Below are positions 17,424 through 26,768 of a DNA stretch of 51,545 nt, one piece after another; the first letter of the stretch is position 1, and every line of letters starts with the position of its first letter. A program made the position numbers and the translations under genes. The notes under the pieces were generated by a model. The model was not told where the DNA came from. It searched no databases and saw only the letters and a list, made by a program, of their open reading frames with translations. Source of the stretch: Gloeocapsa sp. PCC 73106 (GTDB taxonomy: Bacteria; Cyanobacteriota; Cyanobacteriia; Cyanobacteriales; Gloeocapsaceae); contig NZ_ALVY01000211.1 of assembly GCF_000332035.1 (NCBI RefSeq), positions 1-51,545 on the forward strand, written 5' to 3'.

Positions 17424-17641
17424 TCGTAACTAATCACTCGGACATGATATCAATGCTCAATCCTGAAAAAATGTCTCCTCAGTCTGATATTGATTTAGCA
17501 GTATGGGAATTGCCAGAAGAGTATCTCTGGAAAGCGGGTGCGGCAATAAAGAGAGGACATGATTTTTCTATAGATCTTGTTGAAGTGCAAAATGCTAAGC
17601 CTCATATTTTAAAAGCTATTACACAGGGTATAGAACTTTGA

Positions 17642-17728
17642 GTAATTCAGCTTCGGGATGTATCACAAGCTTTTGAACAAGAAATTCGAGAATTTATTGA
17701 CTTTATCCAGAAACAGGCTGATGACTAA
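17642..17728 (+). pseudogene. 3' remnant of a HEPN-like partner gene
   Basis: Directly after the nucleotidyltransferase stop, the same frame reads VIQLRDVSQAFEQEIREFID and on to a TAA at 17726-17728 (29 codons), with no start codon. The EIREFIDFI ending resembles the C-terminus of HEPN proteins that accompany MNT nucleotidyltransferases. A deletion probably removed most of the partner gene. Confidence 0.4.
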
Positions 17729-17743
17729 GCGCGATCGCCTACC

Positions 17744-20230
17744 CTACATCCAATTACCCAGTAAAATAAAAGCAGACCAATAGTAGGGATGCTGGTATTG
17801 TTGCTGTTGCAGAAGATTGATTTGAGCGTTTCTGAGGGATTTCCCTTTACTATTACCCTGGTTAATTAACTGATTATAAAAGTCTTGCATCAATACGGAG
17901 GTACTCTCATCGCCAACCTCCCAGAGAGAAGCTATTGTACTACGCGCACCTACTCTAACCGCTATACCAGCTAGTCCTAGGGTTGCTCTTTGATCTCCTA
18001 AAGCTGTTTGACAAGCGCTTAAAACGAGTAATTCAACAGGTGCGAGTTGTTTTTGATCGCTATCAAGTAGAGTAGTTAAATCCTGTATACCAATGCGATC
18101 GTCCCAAGTCAGGATAAAAGTATCTTCTAAACGCGAACTAAATTTACCGTGAGTCGCTAGGTGAACGATATCATAGGGGGATTCTTGGATTAGTTGCTCA
18201 AATTGAGACTTAGTAAAATCAGCGTTTAAAAGTACATCGGCTGTGGTTGAATCTCTGATGGTGTTGATTTCTCTCTGGACACCTGGTAATTCGGAAAATC
18301 CTTGACGCGCTTCTGTTAACCCTGCTAGTAGTAGAGGACTATTTTTGAGTGTAGAGGTTTGAACGTTTACTAATTGTAAACTAGGAGCGATCGCAATGTT
18401 ATACTTTTCGATCAAATATTGTTCCCCATCAAAAAAGACTCCCGGGGGAATGTTTCTGAAGTCTCCATCGAGGACAAATACTAGAGTTGTAATCCCATTG
18501 GCTGTTAATTTATCTTCTATGGGTTTAATTAGCCAGTCATAGGGTTGACTCAGAAGTTGCGATCGCGGTTGACGTTTGGGGTTTTGTAAAACAGCACTCA
18601 ACCAATTTAACTCTTTTTCTATTTCTGTTTGACTTACATCTACGTCGTGGTAACTTAGGGGTTGATTGGGTATCGCCAGAATTACCGCTAAACGCTCTGC
18701 TAAGATTATCGGATAAATTACCCCTGCGGTTGTATCTAATTGGTCTATTTGTACTGATTGGGTATCTAAACAAGCATCCCGAAAGAAGTTATCTAATTCA
18801 GCGAGTTGCAAAGCTTCGATCACTTCTCTAGCTTGTTTAATCTGCTGTTGACTAGCTTCTGGTTGCAGGAGAATATCTACCAATTCCCGATATACTGGTT
18901 CTACCTCTTCTCGAAAAGAAAACTCTATTTCTGAACTAACCGCGACTAAATCCTGACGTAGAGTCTTCAGTGTGTTCACCGCTTGAGTATAAGCTATGAT
19001 ACTCTGATCTCTTTTTCCTTGTTGTGCCAATATTCGTCCTAGTTGCCATTGCCACCGATAGGTTAAGTCTAATGCGTTGATACTTTGGGATAATAATAGG
19101 GCTTTTTCTGTGAGAGTTTGCGCAGGTGTTAATTGCTGATACTGTTCATAGAGTGACCCCAGTTTACCAGTTGCTTCTGCTTCTCCTCTAATATAGGCGA
19201 TCGCTCTGGCTATTTCTATCCCTGTTGTCAGTTGAGCGATAATCAGATTAGTATCTTTCAATTCTGGTTTCATTTGCATTAATTGTTCTGCAAAATTAAT
19301 CCGCAGATCAACGCTTACCGGTTGTTTAGGTAGCTGTGTAATTTTCCTTTCGATATCTTCAATCAGATTTGGAGTTTTCTCCCATTCTTGTTGTCTAATA
19401 ACTAAATTCAGTTTATTTAACTGCGCTTGTAACTGCAGTTCTAAAAGCGGCGATAATTCTAGTACTTGTTGATAGTATGCTAAAGCTTGGGGATAATTTT
19501 CTAAAATTGTATTAATTTTACCCAAACTCAACAAATTAAGGCTCTCTAACTCTGGTAACGATAATTTTTGAGCCATTGCTAAGCTTTCTTGTAATTTGGC
19601 TTCTGACTGCTCATATAGTCCTATTCTACGTAAAATATCCCCTAAACTATGTAAGGCTTTTGCTTTTTCTGGACTATCTGGATAATTACTTAATTCCTGT
19701 ACTAAACTATTTAAATTCTGATAAGCTTGTGCGTATAGTCCTAGAGATTTAAGTGCTTGTATTTGATAGATTTGATTATTAACTAATCCCGTTAAATTAT
19801 TAATATTTTGATAAATTTTTGCTGCTTCTTTCCAGGTTGTTAACGCTTGTTCTACGTTATCGCTTGAGATTTCTATTTGACCTTGTACGTCTAAACTTTG
19901 AGCGAGTAATTGTGATTTGTGTTCACTATCTTCTAGAGAATTAATGAGTTGTTTAGCTTGCTTAATTAAACGTTCAGCTTGACTAAAATTACCCATTTCT
20001 TGCTCAATCAACCCTAAGTTAATTAAAATAATAGTCCTTTCTACTGTAGATAATTCTTGAGTTAAAGTATTTTCTAAAACTGATTTAGCCGTATTAATTT
20101 GACCAGATTCATAGTTGGTTTGAGCTAATTCTAGACAAGTGTTAAAAGAATTACACATTTCCTGTGAGGAAGCTAAATTAGTAACTATAGTTAGGATAAA
20201 AACTAGACTAAACAATAATATATTTTTCAT
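17744..20230 (-). CDS. Secreted TPR-CHAT caspase-like protease
   Basis: The 828-residue protein has a signal peptide (about 1-22, ending NLASSQ), TPR repeats over about residues 30-470, and a C-terminal CHAT domain. The CHAT catalytic pair is visible as HLATHG (His about 694) and LVLSACQTALGD (Cys about 740). The AGIAVRVGARSTIASLWEVGD segment after it is also typical (split here at about 755-773). CHAT proteins are caspase-fold peptidases. The gene starts 3 nt after tpsB, so it is probably part of the same transcript and may process or be partnered with the secreted TpsA protein (inference). Similar TPS-CHAT neighbourhoods are common in cyanobacteria. Confidence 0.85.
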   Translation of the reverse strand: MKNILLFSLVFILTIVTNLASSQEMCNSFNTCLELAQTNYESGQINTAKSVLENTLTQELSTVERTIILINLGLIEQEMGNFSQAERLIKQAKQLINSLEDSEHKSQLLAQSLDVQGQIEISSDNVEQALTTWKEAAKIYQNINNLTGLVNNQIYQIQALKSLGLYAQAYQNLNSLVQELSNYPDSPEKAKALHSLGDILRRIGLYEQSEAKLQESLAMAQKLSLPELESLNLLSLGKINTILENYPQALAYYQQVLELSPLLELQLQAQLNKLNLVIRQQEWEKTPNLIEDIERKITQLPKQPVSVDLRINFAEQLMQMKPELKDTNLIIAQLTTGIEIARAIAYIRGEAEATGKLGSLYEQYQQLTPAQTLTEKALLLSQSINALDLTYRWQWQLGRILAQQGKRDQSIIAYTQAVNTLKTLRQDLVAVSSEIEFSFREEVEPVYRELVDILLQPEASQQQIKQAREVIEALQLAELDNFFRDACLDTQSVQIDQLDTTAGVIYPIILAERLAVILAIPNQPLSYHDVDVSQTEIEKELNWLSAVLQNPKRQPRSQLLSQPYDWLIKPIEDKLTANGITTLVFVLDGDFRNIPPGVFFDGEQYLIEKYNIAIAPSLQLVNVQTSTLKNSPLLLAGLTEARQGFSELPGVQREINTIRDSTTADVLLNADFTKSQFEQLIQESPYDIVHLATHGKFSSRLEDTFILTWDDRIGIQDLTTLLDSDQKQLAPVELLVLSACQTALGDQRATLGLAGIAVRVGARSTIASLWEVGDESTSVLMQDFYNQLINQGNSKGKSLRNAQINLLQQQQYQHPYYWSAFILLGNWM

Positions 20231-20233
20231 ATG

Positions 20234-21916
20234 TTAAAACTTTAATATTTGATATTGAATGCTGAAATAAAGCCCCTGTTCCTGTAAACTATCCCCAATA
20301 GTAGTAAAGTCAACAAAAGGAATACCCCATTCAAAACTAACATTTAAACGTTCATAAGCGGTTAATCTAATCCCTACTCCCGCTGAAGATAAAGTGTTAG
20401 TCTCAGGAGAGAAATCAGCGTTATTCCAAACATGACCCACGTCTAAAAATGAGACCAACTGTAAGTTAAAATTAATCTCCGGGATAGTCCAAATAGAAAA
20501 GCGCAATTCAAGGGAACCAAAAACCCCATTATCTCCTAAGATCGCATTTTCAGGATAACCTCTACCTCTATATACGCCACCTAAAGCAAACTGTTCTAAA
20601 CTGGGTATAGCTGTATCAGCAAATTGCATTTCTACTTTGCTCAAAAATGTGATAAAACTATTCAGGTTTCTTAAATATTGTACTTGACCACGCCAAAGTA
20701 AAAACTGATTATCGGTTTCTGCTCCATTTAAGTCTACGGTGGAAGAGTTGACAGCAAAATTTAACTGAGAAAAGACTGCAAAAACCTGTCGTTGATCTCT
20801 GATAAAGTATTCTTGGAAAAAGCGAAAAACGGTGATATCCGCTTCACTTTGTAAACTTCTAGTGGGTAAAACTGGAACCGTTAAATTAGAGTTTTCCACA
20901 GCGAGATTAAAACCGATTGCTAATTCTTCTGTGGTATTTTTAAAAACTGGTTGACGATAGACGAACTCGTAGGTGTGGGATTGAGAATCAATATCAAGTT
21001 GCGCTAAAGGTTCTTGAATGAGATCAGAATCGCTATAGGAAAAGCGAAATCCCACTAACCCATCGTAGGGATTGATAGGAAACAGATAACTGAGCTCGTC
21101 GATCGCATTACTTCCGTCGGTGTTATAGTAGCGAAGTCGGAAATTATCCCCAAATCCCAAAAGATTGCGATGGTTGAGGGTAAGTAGACGACGTACCGAT
21201 CCTACACTAGGCGATCGCTGATTATCTAGACCTAATTCTAGAGAAAAAGCAGCAGCTTCCTCTATCCTAACCTTCAGAATACTCAAATTAGGATCGGTTC
21301 CAGGAGTCAATTCCGCAGCTAAGTTTTCAATCAGGGGATTTAACTGCAATAACTGTAACGCTTTGAGTAACTCATTTTGATTCAAAGGTCCTGCTGTAGC
21401 TAAAGCTAAACGACTGCGTATATACTCAGGATTAAGTCGCTTTAATCCAGTGATCGTAATTGTTTCTACTTTTCCCTCAATCACTTCCATCACCACCACA
21501 CCCTCTTGAAGAGATTGGGGAGGAATAAAAGCCCCCGAAGTCAAATAACCCCTATTCAGATATAATTGAGTGACAGCGGTTTGTGCTTCCAATAGTTCCG
21601 CGAAAGCAATAGGACGATTAGTATATTTTTCTAGTACCTCTGCTAACTCTCGTGGGGTAAATACAGTACTCCCTACCACCACGAATTGCCGAATTATGAT
21701 CTTAGTGGGGATTTCTGGAATTGTGGGAACTTCCCGGGGGGTTACCTCTTCGGTAGGAGGAAAAATCTCCTCTAAAGGGGGTAATACCTCCACCTCTGGG
21801 GGAAATTGAGGTACAGGAGTAATTGGTCTGGGTACAACCTGAGCGTTGACAGGAGTTTTCCAGCTTAAAAGTAATAACCAGGCGATCGCCTTAAGGAGAG
21901 GGTGGTGAACAGACAT
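20234..21916 (-). CDS. TpsB outer-membrane transporter (ShlB/FhaC family)
   Basis: I start at ATG 21916 (MSVHHPLLKAIAWLLLLSWK), which gives a signal peptide ending at VNAQ and a 25-nt overlap with tpsA; an in-frame ATG at 21919 is equally close. The longer frame up to 21994 would overlap tpsA more. After a proline-rich stretch (about 30-65) come POTRA domains (FVVVGSTVFTPRELAEVLEKY and on; VITGLKRLNPEYIRSRL-like) and a C-terminal 16-strand barrel. The barrel includes the GGVYRGRGYPENAILGDNG segment, which fits the FhaC-type VRGY/F motif region. The barrel ends IQYQILKF with a terminal aromatic residue, as expected for Bam assembly. It exports the TpsA protein encoded just upstream. Confidence 0.9.
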   Translation of the reverse strand: MSVHHPLLKAIAWLLLLSWKTPVNAQVVPRPITPVPQFPPEVEVLPPLEEIFPPTEEVTPREVPTIPEIPTKIIIRQFVVVGSTVFTPRELAEVLEKYTNRPIAFAELLEAQTAVTQLYLNRGYLTSGAFIPPQSLQEGVVVMEVIEGKVETITITGLKRLNPEYIRSRLALATAGPLNQNELLKALQLLQLNPLIENLAAELTPGTDPNLSILKVRIEEAAAFSLELGLDNQRSPSVGSVRRLLTLNHRNLLGFGDNFRLRYYNTDGSNAIDELSYLFPINPYDGLVGFRFSYSDSDLIQEPLAQLDIDSQSHTYEFVYRQPVFKNTTEELAIGFNLAVENSNLTVPVLPTRSLQSEADITVFRFFQEYFIRDQRQVFAVFSQLNFAVNSSTVDLNGAETDNQFLLWRGQVQYLRNLNSFITFLSKVEMQFADTAIPSLEQFALGGVYRGRGYPENAILGDNGVFGSLELRFSIWTIPEINFNLQLVSFLDVGHVWNNADFSPETNTLSSAGVGIRLTAYERLNVSFEWGIPFVDFTTIGDSLQEQGLYFSIQYQILKF

Positions 21917-24752
21917 CATTCTGAGTAAGATGAATAGTACCATCGGGAGTAACGATCCAACCGTTAGCTTGTACGGGGGTAGGTGTTTCCTCATTTTCTC
22001 TAGATTTAAGAATTACGGGAGATTGCCAACCCACTATTCTCTGTTTACCTGGAATAGCGTCTTGGGAACTTGGGGGTAAACCACCTCTACCAGTAATCAC
22101 AAAAGAACTACCTCGGGCGATGCTATCATCCTCTACACTACAGGGATTTTGCGCCCTCAGCCATTCTATATCGATAACTTGGTCAGAAAGTTCGATCGCT
22201 GCGGTGGTTGGATCTGTATCGGGAGTATTAATCGAGATCGTTCCGTCTATACCAAACTCAGAAGAAGCAGTAATATCACTCAATGGGGTTAATTCTGGTC
22301 TAGGAGTTATTCCCAAAATCCCTTCAGCGGTGATTTGAATATTCCCACCCCTTCCTAAAGAAGCGTTAGCGACAATGTCGTTATTTTCTTGGGGAATCGC
22401 TACCAAAAAGTCCGTATCTATGGTGATATTTCCCCCATCTCCGCTTCCTGTTTCTACTCCTGCGGTTGCGGTAATTTGACTTTCTCTTTCCATTGAGAGG
22501 GTATCTGCTACCTGTAGAGTCACGTTACCCCCTTGGTTACCACCAGTTTCTGCGGAAATTAAACCCTGACTCAATTCAACAGAGTTGCTGGTAATCGCTA
22601 AATTACCCCCTTCTCCTTCTCCAGAATTACTGACACTCACTTGTCCGTTATTATCTACAAATACCCTCGGACTGATAATTTCTATACTTCCTGCGTTTCC
22701 AGTTCCTTGAGACTCGCTAGTGATATTACTATCAATGGATATGGGGTTAATCTCTCCGCTGGTTCCACTTCTGGTTACTCTGACTAATTCTGTAGCTTTA
22801 ATGGTGATTGTACCTCCATCACCGCGATCGCTACCTGGTGTCACGGAATTCTCTTCTACAAAAGACCCCGCTCTGAGAGAACCGCCTTCAGAGATAATTA
22901 GGTTATCTACCTCTAGCTGTATATCTCCTCCTTTACCCAAACCAAAGGTATCCGCGGAAATTTTTGCACCCTCTGTGATAGTTAATTCGCCAGTTTTCAG
23001 GAAAAGATTGCCTCCATCCCCAGTAGAGAGTAGAATTTCTCTACCTTCTCTTTCAGACTTTTCAGCGGAGACAAATATACCACTCTGTCCCAGGACTAGA
23101 TCTGCGTTGGGAGATGTACCCCGTAGATGTACAAATTCCCCCGCTTCTATCACTATATCTCCACCCTGTCCTTGATTTTTGGTACTGGTAGAGATTTGCG
23201 CACCAGTTTCTAGGGTTAATTGATTAGTGCGAATCGTTAAGTTACCCGCATCACCATTTGAGTCTACCTCTACTTGAGCGAAGATTCCTGTCAGTACTTC
23301 CTCCCCCAAGTCGTTGATGTTAGATCCTGTCAACTTAATCGCTTCTGTCGCATTGATCGTTAAATCCCCTGCTTTTCCTGTCCCCGCGAAGGTAGAAGAA
23401 GATACATTAGCTCCATCTTTTAGATTTAATCTTCCGGTATTAATGGTAAGATTACCTGCATCTCCGTTACTGTTTGAAGCCGAAAAAATAGCGCTGGGTA
23501 AAAAATTATCAGAACTATTACCTAGAATATTAATAGAGTTATCGATATTGATAATTACATCTAAACCTGGGCGATCGCTATAGTTATCCCCCAGAATCTG
23601 ACTTCCATCGGTTAGGGATAGGGTTTTGGCTTCTACTCTAATAACTCCATTGTCTCTCGATACTTTTTCGCCAAGAGTCCCTACAATACCGCTGATGATA
23701 CCGTCACCAATGTATCCTGAGATTTTGATCGCGTTACTAGCTGTGAGCATAATATCACCCACGGGACCCCTCTCCGTCAGAGTCCCGATTTGACTATCTG
23801 CGATGAATATATTTCTTGCTTCTAGTTGTATATCTCCCGTAGCTTTTCCTTCATTAAAAATACCCGACACCTCGCTTAGGGTGATATTGTTACTAGCTTT
23901 GACGAGAATATCACCTGCAGGACGTTGATAAGTAACATTACTAATAAAAGTTGACCCAAGGGAGATATTTCTTCCCTGAATCTGTATATTTCCCGTGGTT
24001 TCACCCTCATTGAAAATCTCGGAAGACTCAGTCAGGGTAATATCACCAAAACTCTCTACTTCCTGATAGTCTAGGGTAAAACCTTCTATACTAACTATAC
24101 CCCGCTCAACGCTTCCCAACTCAATCTGTGCTGATTCGGTAATAATAAGACTCCCCCTCATGGAGATTCTACCTCCAACTAAGGCGATCGCTTCACCAGA
24201 TGGTACCCCAAGTTGGGACCTATTGAGAATGGGACCATTGTTACCCGTAAAAACCAAACCCACTGGGACACTAATTGTCAGTAAGGGTGTCTCTTGTGGT
24301 CCAATATTTGTCTTAAATTCTGCACCATCAGCGAATAAAATTCTATTAGCTGTAGTTGCGAGAAAGGATCCACCCACGTCGAGAAAAGCATTAGGACCGA
24401 ATATAACCCCGTTAGAGTTAATTAGATATAAATTCGCTCCTCCTCTGACTCCCAAAGTTCCCAGTATTTGAGATGGGTTATTTCCTGTCACTCGACTAAA
24501 AATATTGATTACTGCTTCGGGATTGGCAAAATATACCTCTTCTATTTCTCTAACGTTTAATTCTGAAAAGCTATGAAACAGATTTTCCCCTCTGACAGCA
24601 CCTCCTGTAATCAGCAAGCTATTCTCTGCTTCTGTCTCTACTACTGAATCAACGGTATTATCGGGAATGATTTGTCCCTGAACTTTTCCTGTGAATAAGT
24701 GGGAGAAAGTGAGGGCGATCGCTAATCCTATAATCTTAATTGGTAACTTCAT
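21891..24752 (-). CDS. TpsA filamentous-haemagglutinin-type secreted protein
   Basis: The 953-residue protein has a signal peptide (about 1-26) and an N-terminal TPS secretion domain with LLITGGAVRGENLFHSFSEL, NIFSRVTGNNPSQILG and LYLINSNGVIFGPNA (about 45-135). The rest is a long beta-helix with repeats such as SNGDAGNLTI, GGDIQLEV and GTGNAGSIEI. The C-terminus around PPSSQDAIPG and WIVTPDGTIHLTQNDVC is typical of cyanobacterial members. Its start overlaps the stop of the PEP-CTERM-like gene by 4 nt (ATGA), and its stop lies inside the start region of tpsB. It is probably a surface or released adhesin. Confidence 0.9.
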   Translation of the reverse strand: MKLPIKIIGLAIALTFSHLFTGKVQGQIIPDNTVDSVVETEAENSLLITGGAVRGENLFHSFSELNVREIEEVYFANPEAVINIFSRVTGNNPSQILGTLGVRGGANLYLINSNGVIFGPNAFLDVGGSFLATTANRILFADGAEFKTNIGPQETPLLTISVPVGLVFTGNNGPILNRSQLGVPSGEAIALVGGRISMRGSLIITESAQIELGSVERGIVSIEGFTLDYQEVESFGDITLTESSEIFNEGETTGNIQIQGRNISLGSTFISNVTYQRPAGDILVKASNNITLSEVSGIFNEGKATGDIQLEARNIFIADSQIGTLTERGPVGDIMLTASNAIKISGYIGDGIISGIVGTLGEKVSRDNGVIRVEAKTLSLTDGSQILGDNYSDRPGLDVIINIDNSINILGNSSDNFLPSAIFSASNSNGDAGNLTINTGRLNLKDGANVSSSTFAGTGKAGDLTINATEAIKLTGSNINDLGEEVLTGIFAQVEVDSNGDAGNLTIRTNQLTLETGAQISTSTKNQGQGGDIVIEAGEFVHLRGTSPNADLVLGQSGIFVSAEKSEREGREILLSTGDGGNLFLKTGELTITEGAKISADTFGLGKGGDIQLEVDNLIISEGGSLRAGSFVEENSVTPGSDRGDGGTITIKATELVRVTRSGTSGEINPISIDSNITSESQGTGNAGSIEIISPRVFVDNNGQVSVSNSGEGEGGNLAITSNSVELSQGLISAETGGNQGGNVTLQVADTLSMERESQITATAGVETGSGDGGNITIDTDFLVAIPQENNDIVANASLGRGGNIQITAEGILGITPRPELTPLSDITASSEFGIDGTISINTPDTDPTTAAIELSDQVIDIEWLRAQNPCSVEDDSIARGSSFVITGRGGLPPSSQDAIPGKQRIVGWQSPVILKSRENEETPTPVQANGWIVTPDGTIHLTQNDVCSPPSP

Positions 24753-25537
24753 GATTTTTGGCGATTAACAATCTTGAACAATCCTATCATTACTAAACCT
24801 GCTAACCCACTGAGTACATTTGTTTCAGGAATTGGTTCTTCTACTACCCTTTCTACGTTAGAAAAGCATATACCACTGGGAAAACCCGAATCAACCAGTG
24901 AAACAAAATCTTGTCCGGAAAGTTCACAATCATCACGAGTCGGTGCTCCTCCTGTATTCAATTCAATGGTAACGTTAGGATCATCAACTCTTGCTACTGT
25001 CAATGTCTCCGCCGCATCAATAGTTACTGATTGTGCCAAAATATCATTATTTAAAATAAAATCTATATCATTTATATATTGAGATTGAATTGCTGGACTT
25101 TCTCCTGAAATATCTAAAGAAAAAGTGTAGAATTCCCCTCCTATAGGAGTTCTAATCTCAAATTCAGAAGTAGGATCACTAAAATCTGGTATTATTATTC
25201 CTATATTTTCTTGATTTTCTGCAGTTGCTCGAAAAGTATATGTAACTTTATCACCATTAAAAGAAGACAATAAGTCAGCTTCGGGAATAGCGAAGAAGAT
25301 ACCCACATTTTCTAAAGATTCTTCAGAAACACCTGACTCAACTATCGCTCTTGCAAAAAACCCCTGATTTTCAGCGAGATTTGAATCAGGTACAGCGAAT
25401 AAACTATATCTAAATCCTGGAAGGTTACTAGCCCTACCATATCTTTTACCCGATTGCAATGCCGCTTCTGCTAATTGAGGAACTAAAGCAATAACTGTAC
25501 CCGCGATCAAAAAACTACTTATTAGTTGTTTATTCAT
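24749..25537 (-). CDS. PEP-CTERM-like exported protein, translationally coupled to tpsA
   Basis: I choose ATG 25537 (MNKQLISSFLIAG), because it starts a normal signal peptide ending near LAEA; the frame is open to 25588. The mature protein is rich in beta-strand-like sequence with RVDDPNVTIELNTGGAPTRD near residue 190. It ends with PIPETNVLSGLAGLVMIGLF and then a basic tail (KIVNRQKS), a PEP-CTERM-type tripartite sorting signal (a PET variant). Such signals are processed by an exosortase, which is not in the window. The stop overlaps the tpsA start as ATGA, so the two are likely coexpressed. A close paralogue lies at 25861-26646. Confidence 0.7.
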   Translation of the reverse strand: MNKQLISSFLIAGTVIALVPQLAEAALQSGKRYGRASNLPGFRYSLFAVPDSNLAENQGFFARAIVESGVSEESLENVGIFFAIPEADLLSSFNGDKVTYTFRATAENQENIGIIIPDFSDPTSEFEIRTPIGGEFYTFSLDISGESPAIQSQYINDIDFILNNDILAQSVTIDAAETLTVARVDDPNVTIELNTGGAPTRDDCELSGQDFVSLVDSGFPSGICFSNVERVVEEPIPETNVLSGLAGLVMIGLFKIVNRQKS

Positions 25538-25860
25538 TGTTTTAACTTTCAGCAAGATTGTAAAGTATATACCATAATTCTTAATCATACCTACACAACT
25601 TTACAAAAACATTAATATCGCTGATCGCCTCAAAACCTTAATATAAGTCAACCTACTTAGGTTATTTATGTCCGACCACTTAGTGCGATCGCTCTTGTCA
25701 AATATAATTGACAAAAACTTCTGGATAAAAAATAAAGGTGAACTTATTATTTTGAGCTTGGAAAGGCGAGCGCTTACAAACAAAAGAAGTGTAGTCCGTT
25801 GTAGAATTAAGTTCTAATGTTAAATTAATTCGCAACTTTGCCCACATAACTTTACAAAAG

Positions 25861-26646
25861 TTAATATCGCTTACGCTGACGAATTTTGAACAATCCCATC
25901 ATTACTAAACCCGCTAAACCACTGAGTACATTTGTTTCAGGAATTGGTTCTTCTACTTCTCGTTCCATGTCTTTAAAGCAGATACCAATTAAAGGATTGG
26001 CCTCATCCGCTGGGACAAAGATTTTTCTACCATCATTAAAACAAGTTTGAGCATCAGCCGCTCCTCCTGTATTTAATTCATAAGTAACGCTTGGATCATC
26101 TACTCTTGCTACCGTCAAAGTTTCATTCGCTGCAACGGTTACAGATTGAGCAAAAATATCATTATCGAGAATAAACTCGATATCGTTAATATACTGAGAT
26201 TGAGTCTCGGGAGTTTCCTGGGAAATATCTACAGAAAAGGTATAAAATGCACCTCCTAGAGGGGTTCTAATATTAACTTCTGCATTGGTATCAGGAAAGG
26301 TTAGTGTGCCTATATTGCTCTCGAACGCCCGAAAAGTATAAGTAACTATACCCTCATTTAAAGATGATAATAAGTCAGCTTCTGGAATAGACATCTCCAC
26401 GTTAAAACCGAAACTAAAAGACTCGTCAAAAGCTACTGAATTAGATATAGCATTTTCAAACAAACCCCGACTTTCATCAGAATTTGTGTCGGGTACAGGA
26501 AATAAACTATAACCAAAACCGGGGTCTGGGGAATTACTAGCTCTATTGTATCTTTTACCCGATTGCAAACCAGCATCTGCAAGTTGGGGTAGCAAAGAAA
26601 AACCCACACCTGCTATTAAACAAATACTAATTAGTTTTTTATTCAT
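25861..26646 (-). CDS. PEP-CTERM-like exported protein, paralogue
   Basis: The 261-residue protein has a signal peptide (MNKKLISICLIAGVGFSLLP and on, about 1-25) and the same pattern as the previous gene. Shared segments include LQSGKRYNRASN, SQYINDIEFILDNDI and ARVDDPSVTYELNTGG. The C-terminus is also shared: PIPETNVLSGLAGLVMMGLF, then KIRQRKRY. It is 324 bp upstream of the coupled copy, and the gap (25538-25860) holds no convincing gene. It has Cys at CFND and ICFKD, possibly a disulfide. The two paralogues may be surface components that work with TpsA; this is inference from the neighbourhood. Confidence 0.7.
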   Translation of the reverse strand: MNKKLISICLIAGVGFSLLPQLADAGLQSGKRYNRASNSPDPGFGYSLFPVPDTNSDESRGLFENAISNSVAFDESFSFGFNVEMSIPEADLLSSLNEGIVTYTFRAFESNIGTLTFPDTNAEVNIRTPLGGAFYTFSVDISQETPETQSQYINDIEFILDNDIFAQSVTVAANETLTVARVDDPSVTYELNTGGAADAQTCFNDGRKIFVPADEANPLIGICFKDMEREVEEPIPETNVLSGLAGLVMMGLFKIRQRKRY

Positions 26647-26768
26647 CTTGTCGTGTATTGTCGAGTTACAATATTATGTAATAACACAATTATTAGAATT
26701 ACGCAAGCGATCGCCTACGCTAAAATAAAGAACGTCGTCAGCATCTGAAATATTCCTATTCACATTGA

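Larger units (their letters stand above)
16309..17449 (+). mobile_element. IS630-like insertion sequence
   Basis: The element is about 1141 bp and ends in an 11-bp perfect inverted repeat, TATCATGTCCG at 16309-16319 and its complement at 17439-17449. The next bases are only partly matched. It carries a two-frame transposase (16363-17423). TCA occurs on both flanks (16306-16308 and 17450-17452), which would be a 3-bp target duplication and restores the interrupted gene. The IS630 family usually duplicates TA, and a TA is present at both outer edges. The alternative boundaries are therefore 16311-17447 with a TA duplication, but that version would leave the target gene out of frame. Confidence 0.8.
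16130..17641 (+). pseudogene. MNT-type nucleotidyltransferase gene split by an IS element
   Basis: The 5' part (16130-16308) encodes SKARETRTEFLEQMRQRQQQ and ends at KRVVLFGS, the start of the GS-x(10)-D-x-D nucleotidyltransferase motif. The 3' part (17450-17641) encodes SMLNPEKMSPQSDIDLAVWE and on to ITQGIEL, supplying the S-D-I-D-L half. Removing 16309-17449 and one copy of TCA rejoins the codons in frame as VVLFGSMLNPEKMSPQSDID. This is a complete motif, so insertion of the element is what broke it. Such proteins pair with HEPN partners in toxin-antitoxin modules. The 5' end is also abnormal, being fused to the mazF remnant, and the original start codon is not clear. Confidence 0.75.

Noticed and set aside
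22720-23175. Plus-strand 151-codon frame antisense to tpsA
   Set aside because: Long antisense frames are expected in repetitive beta-helix coding DNA; the product is proline/serine-rich with no fold.
25601-25783. Minus-strand 60-codon frame between the PEP-CTERM genes
   Set aside because: No ribosome-binding site, no homology that I recognise, and AT-rich intergenic composition.
26546-26728. Plus-strand 60-codon frame overlapping the PEP-CTERM paralogue start
   Set aside because: It is antisense to the signal-peptide region, and the leftover lies in the intergenic gap.
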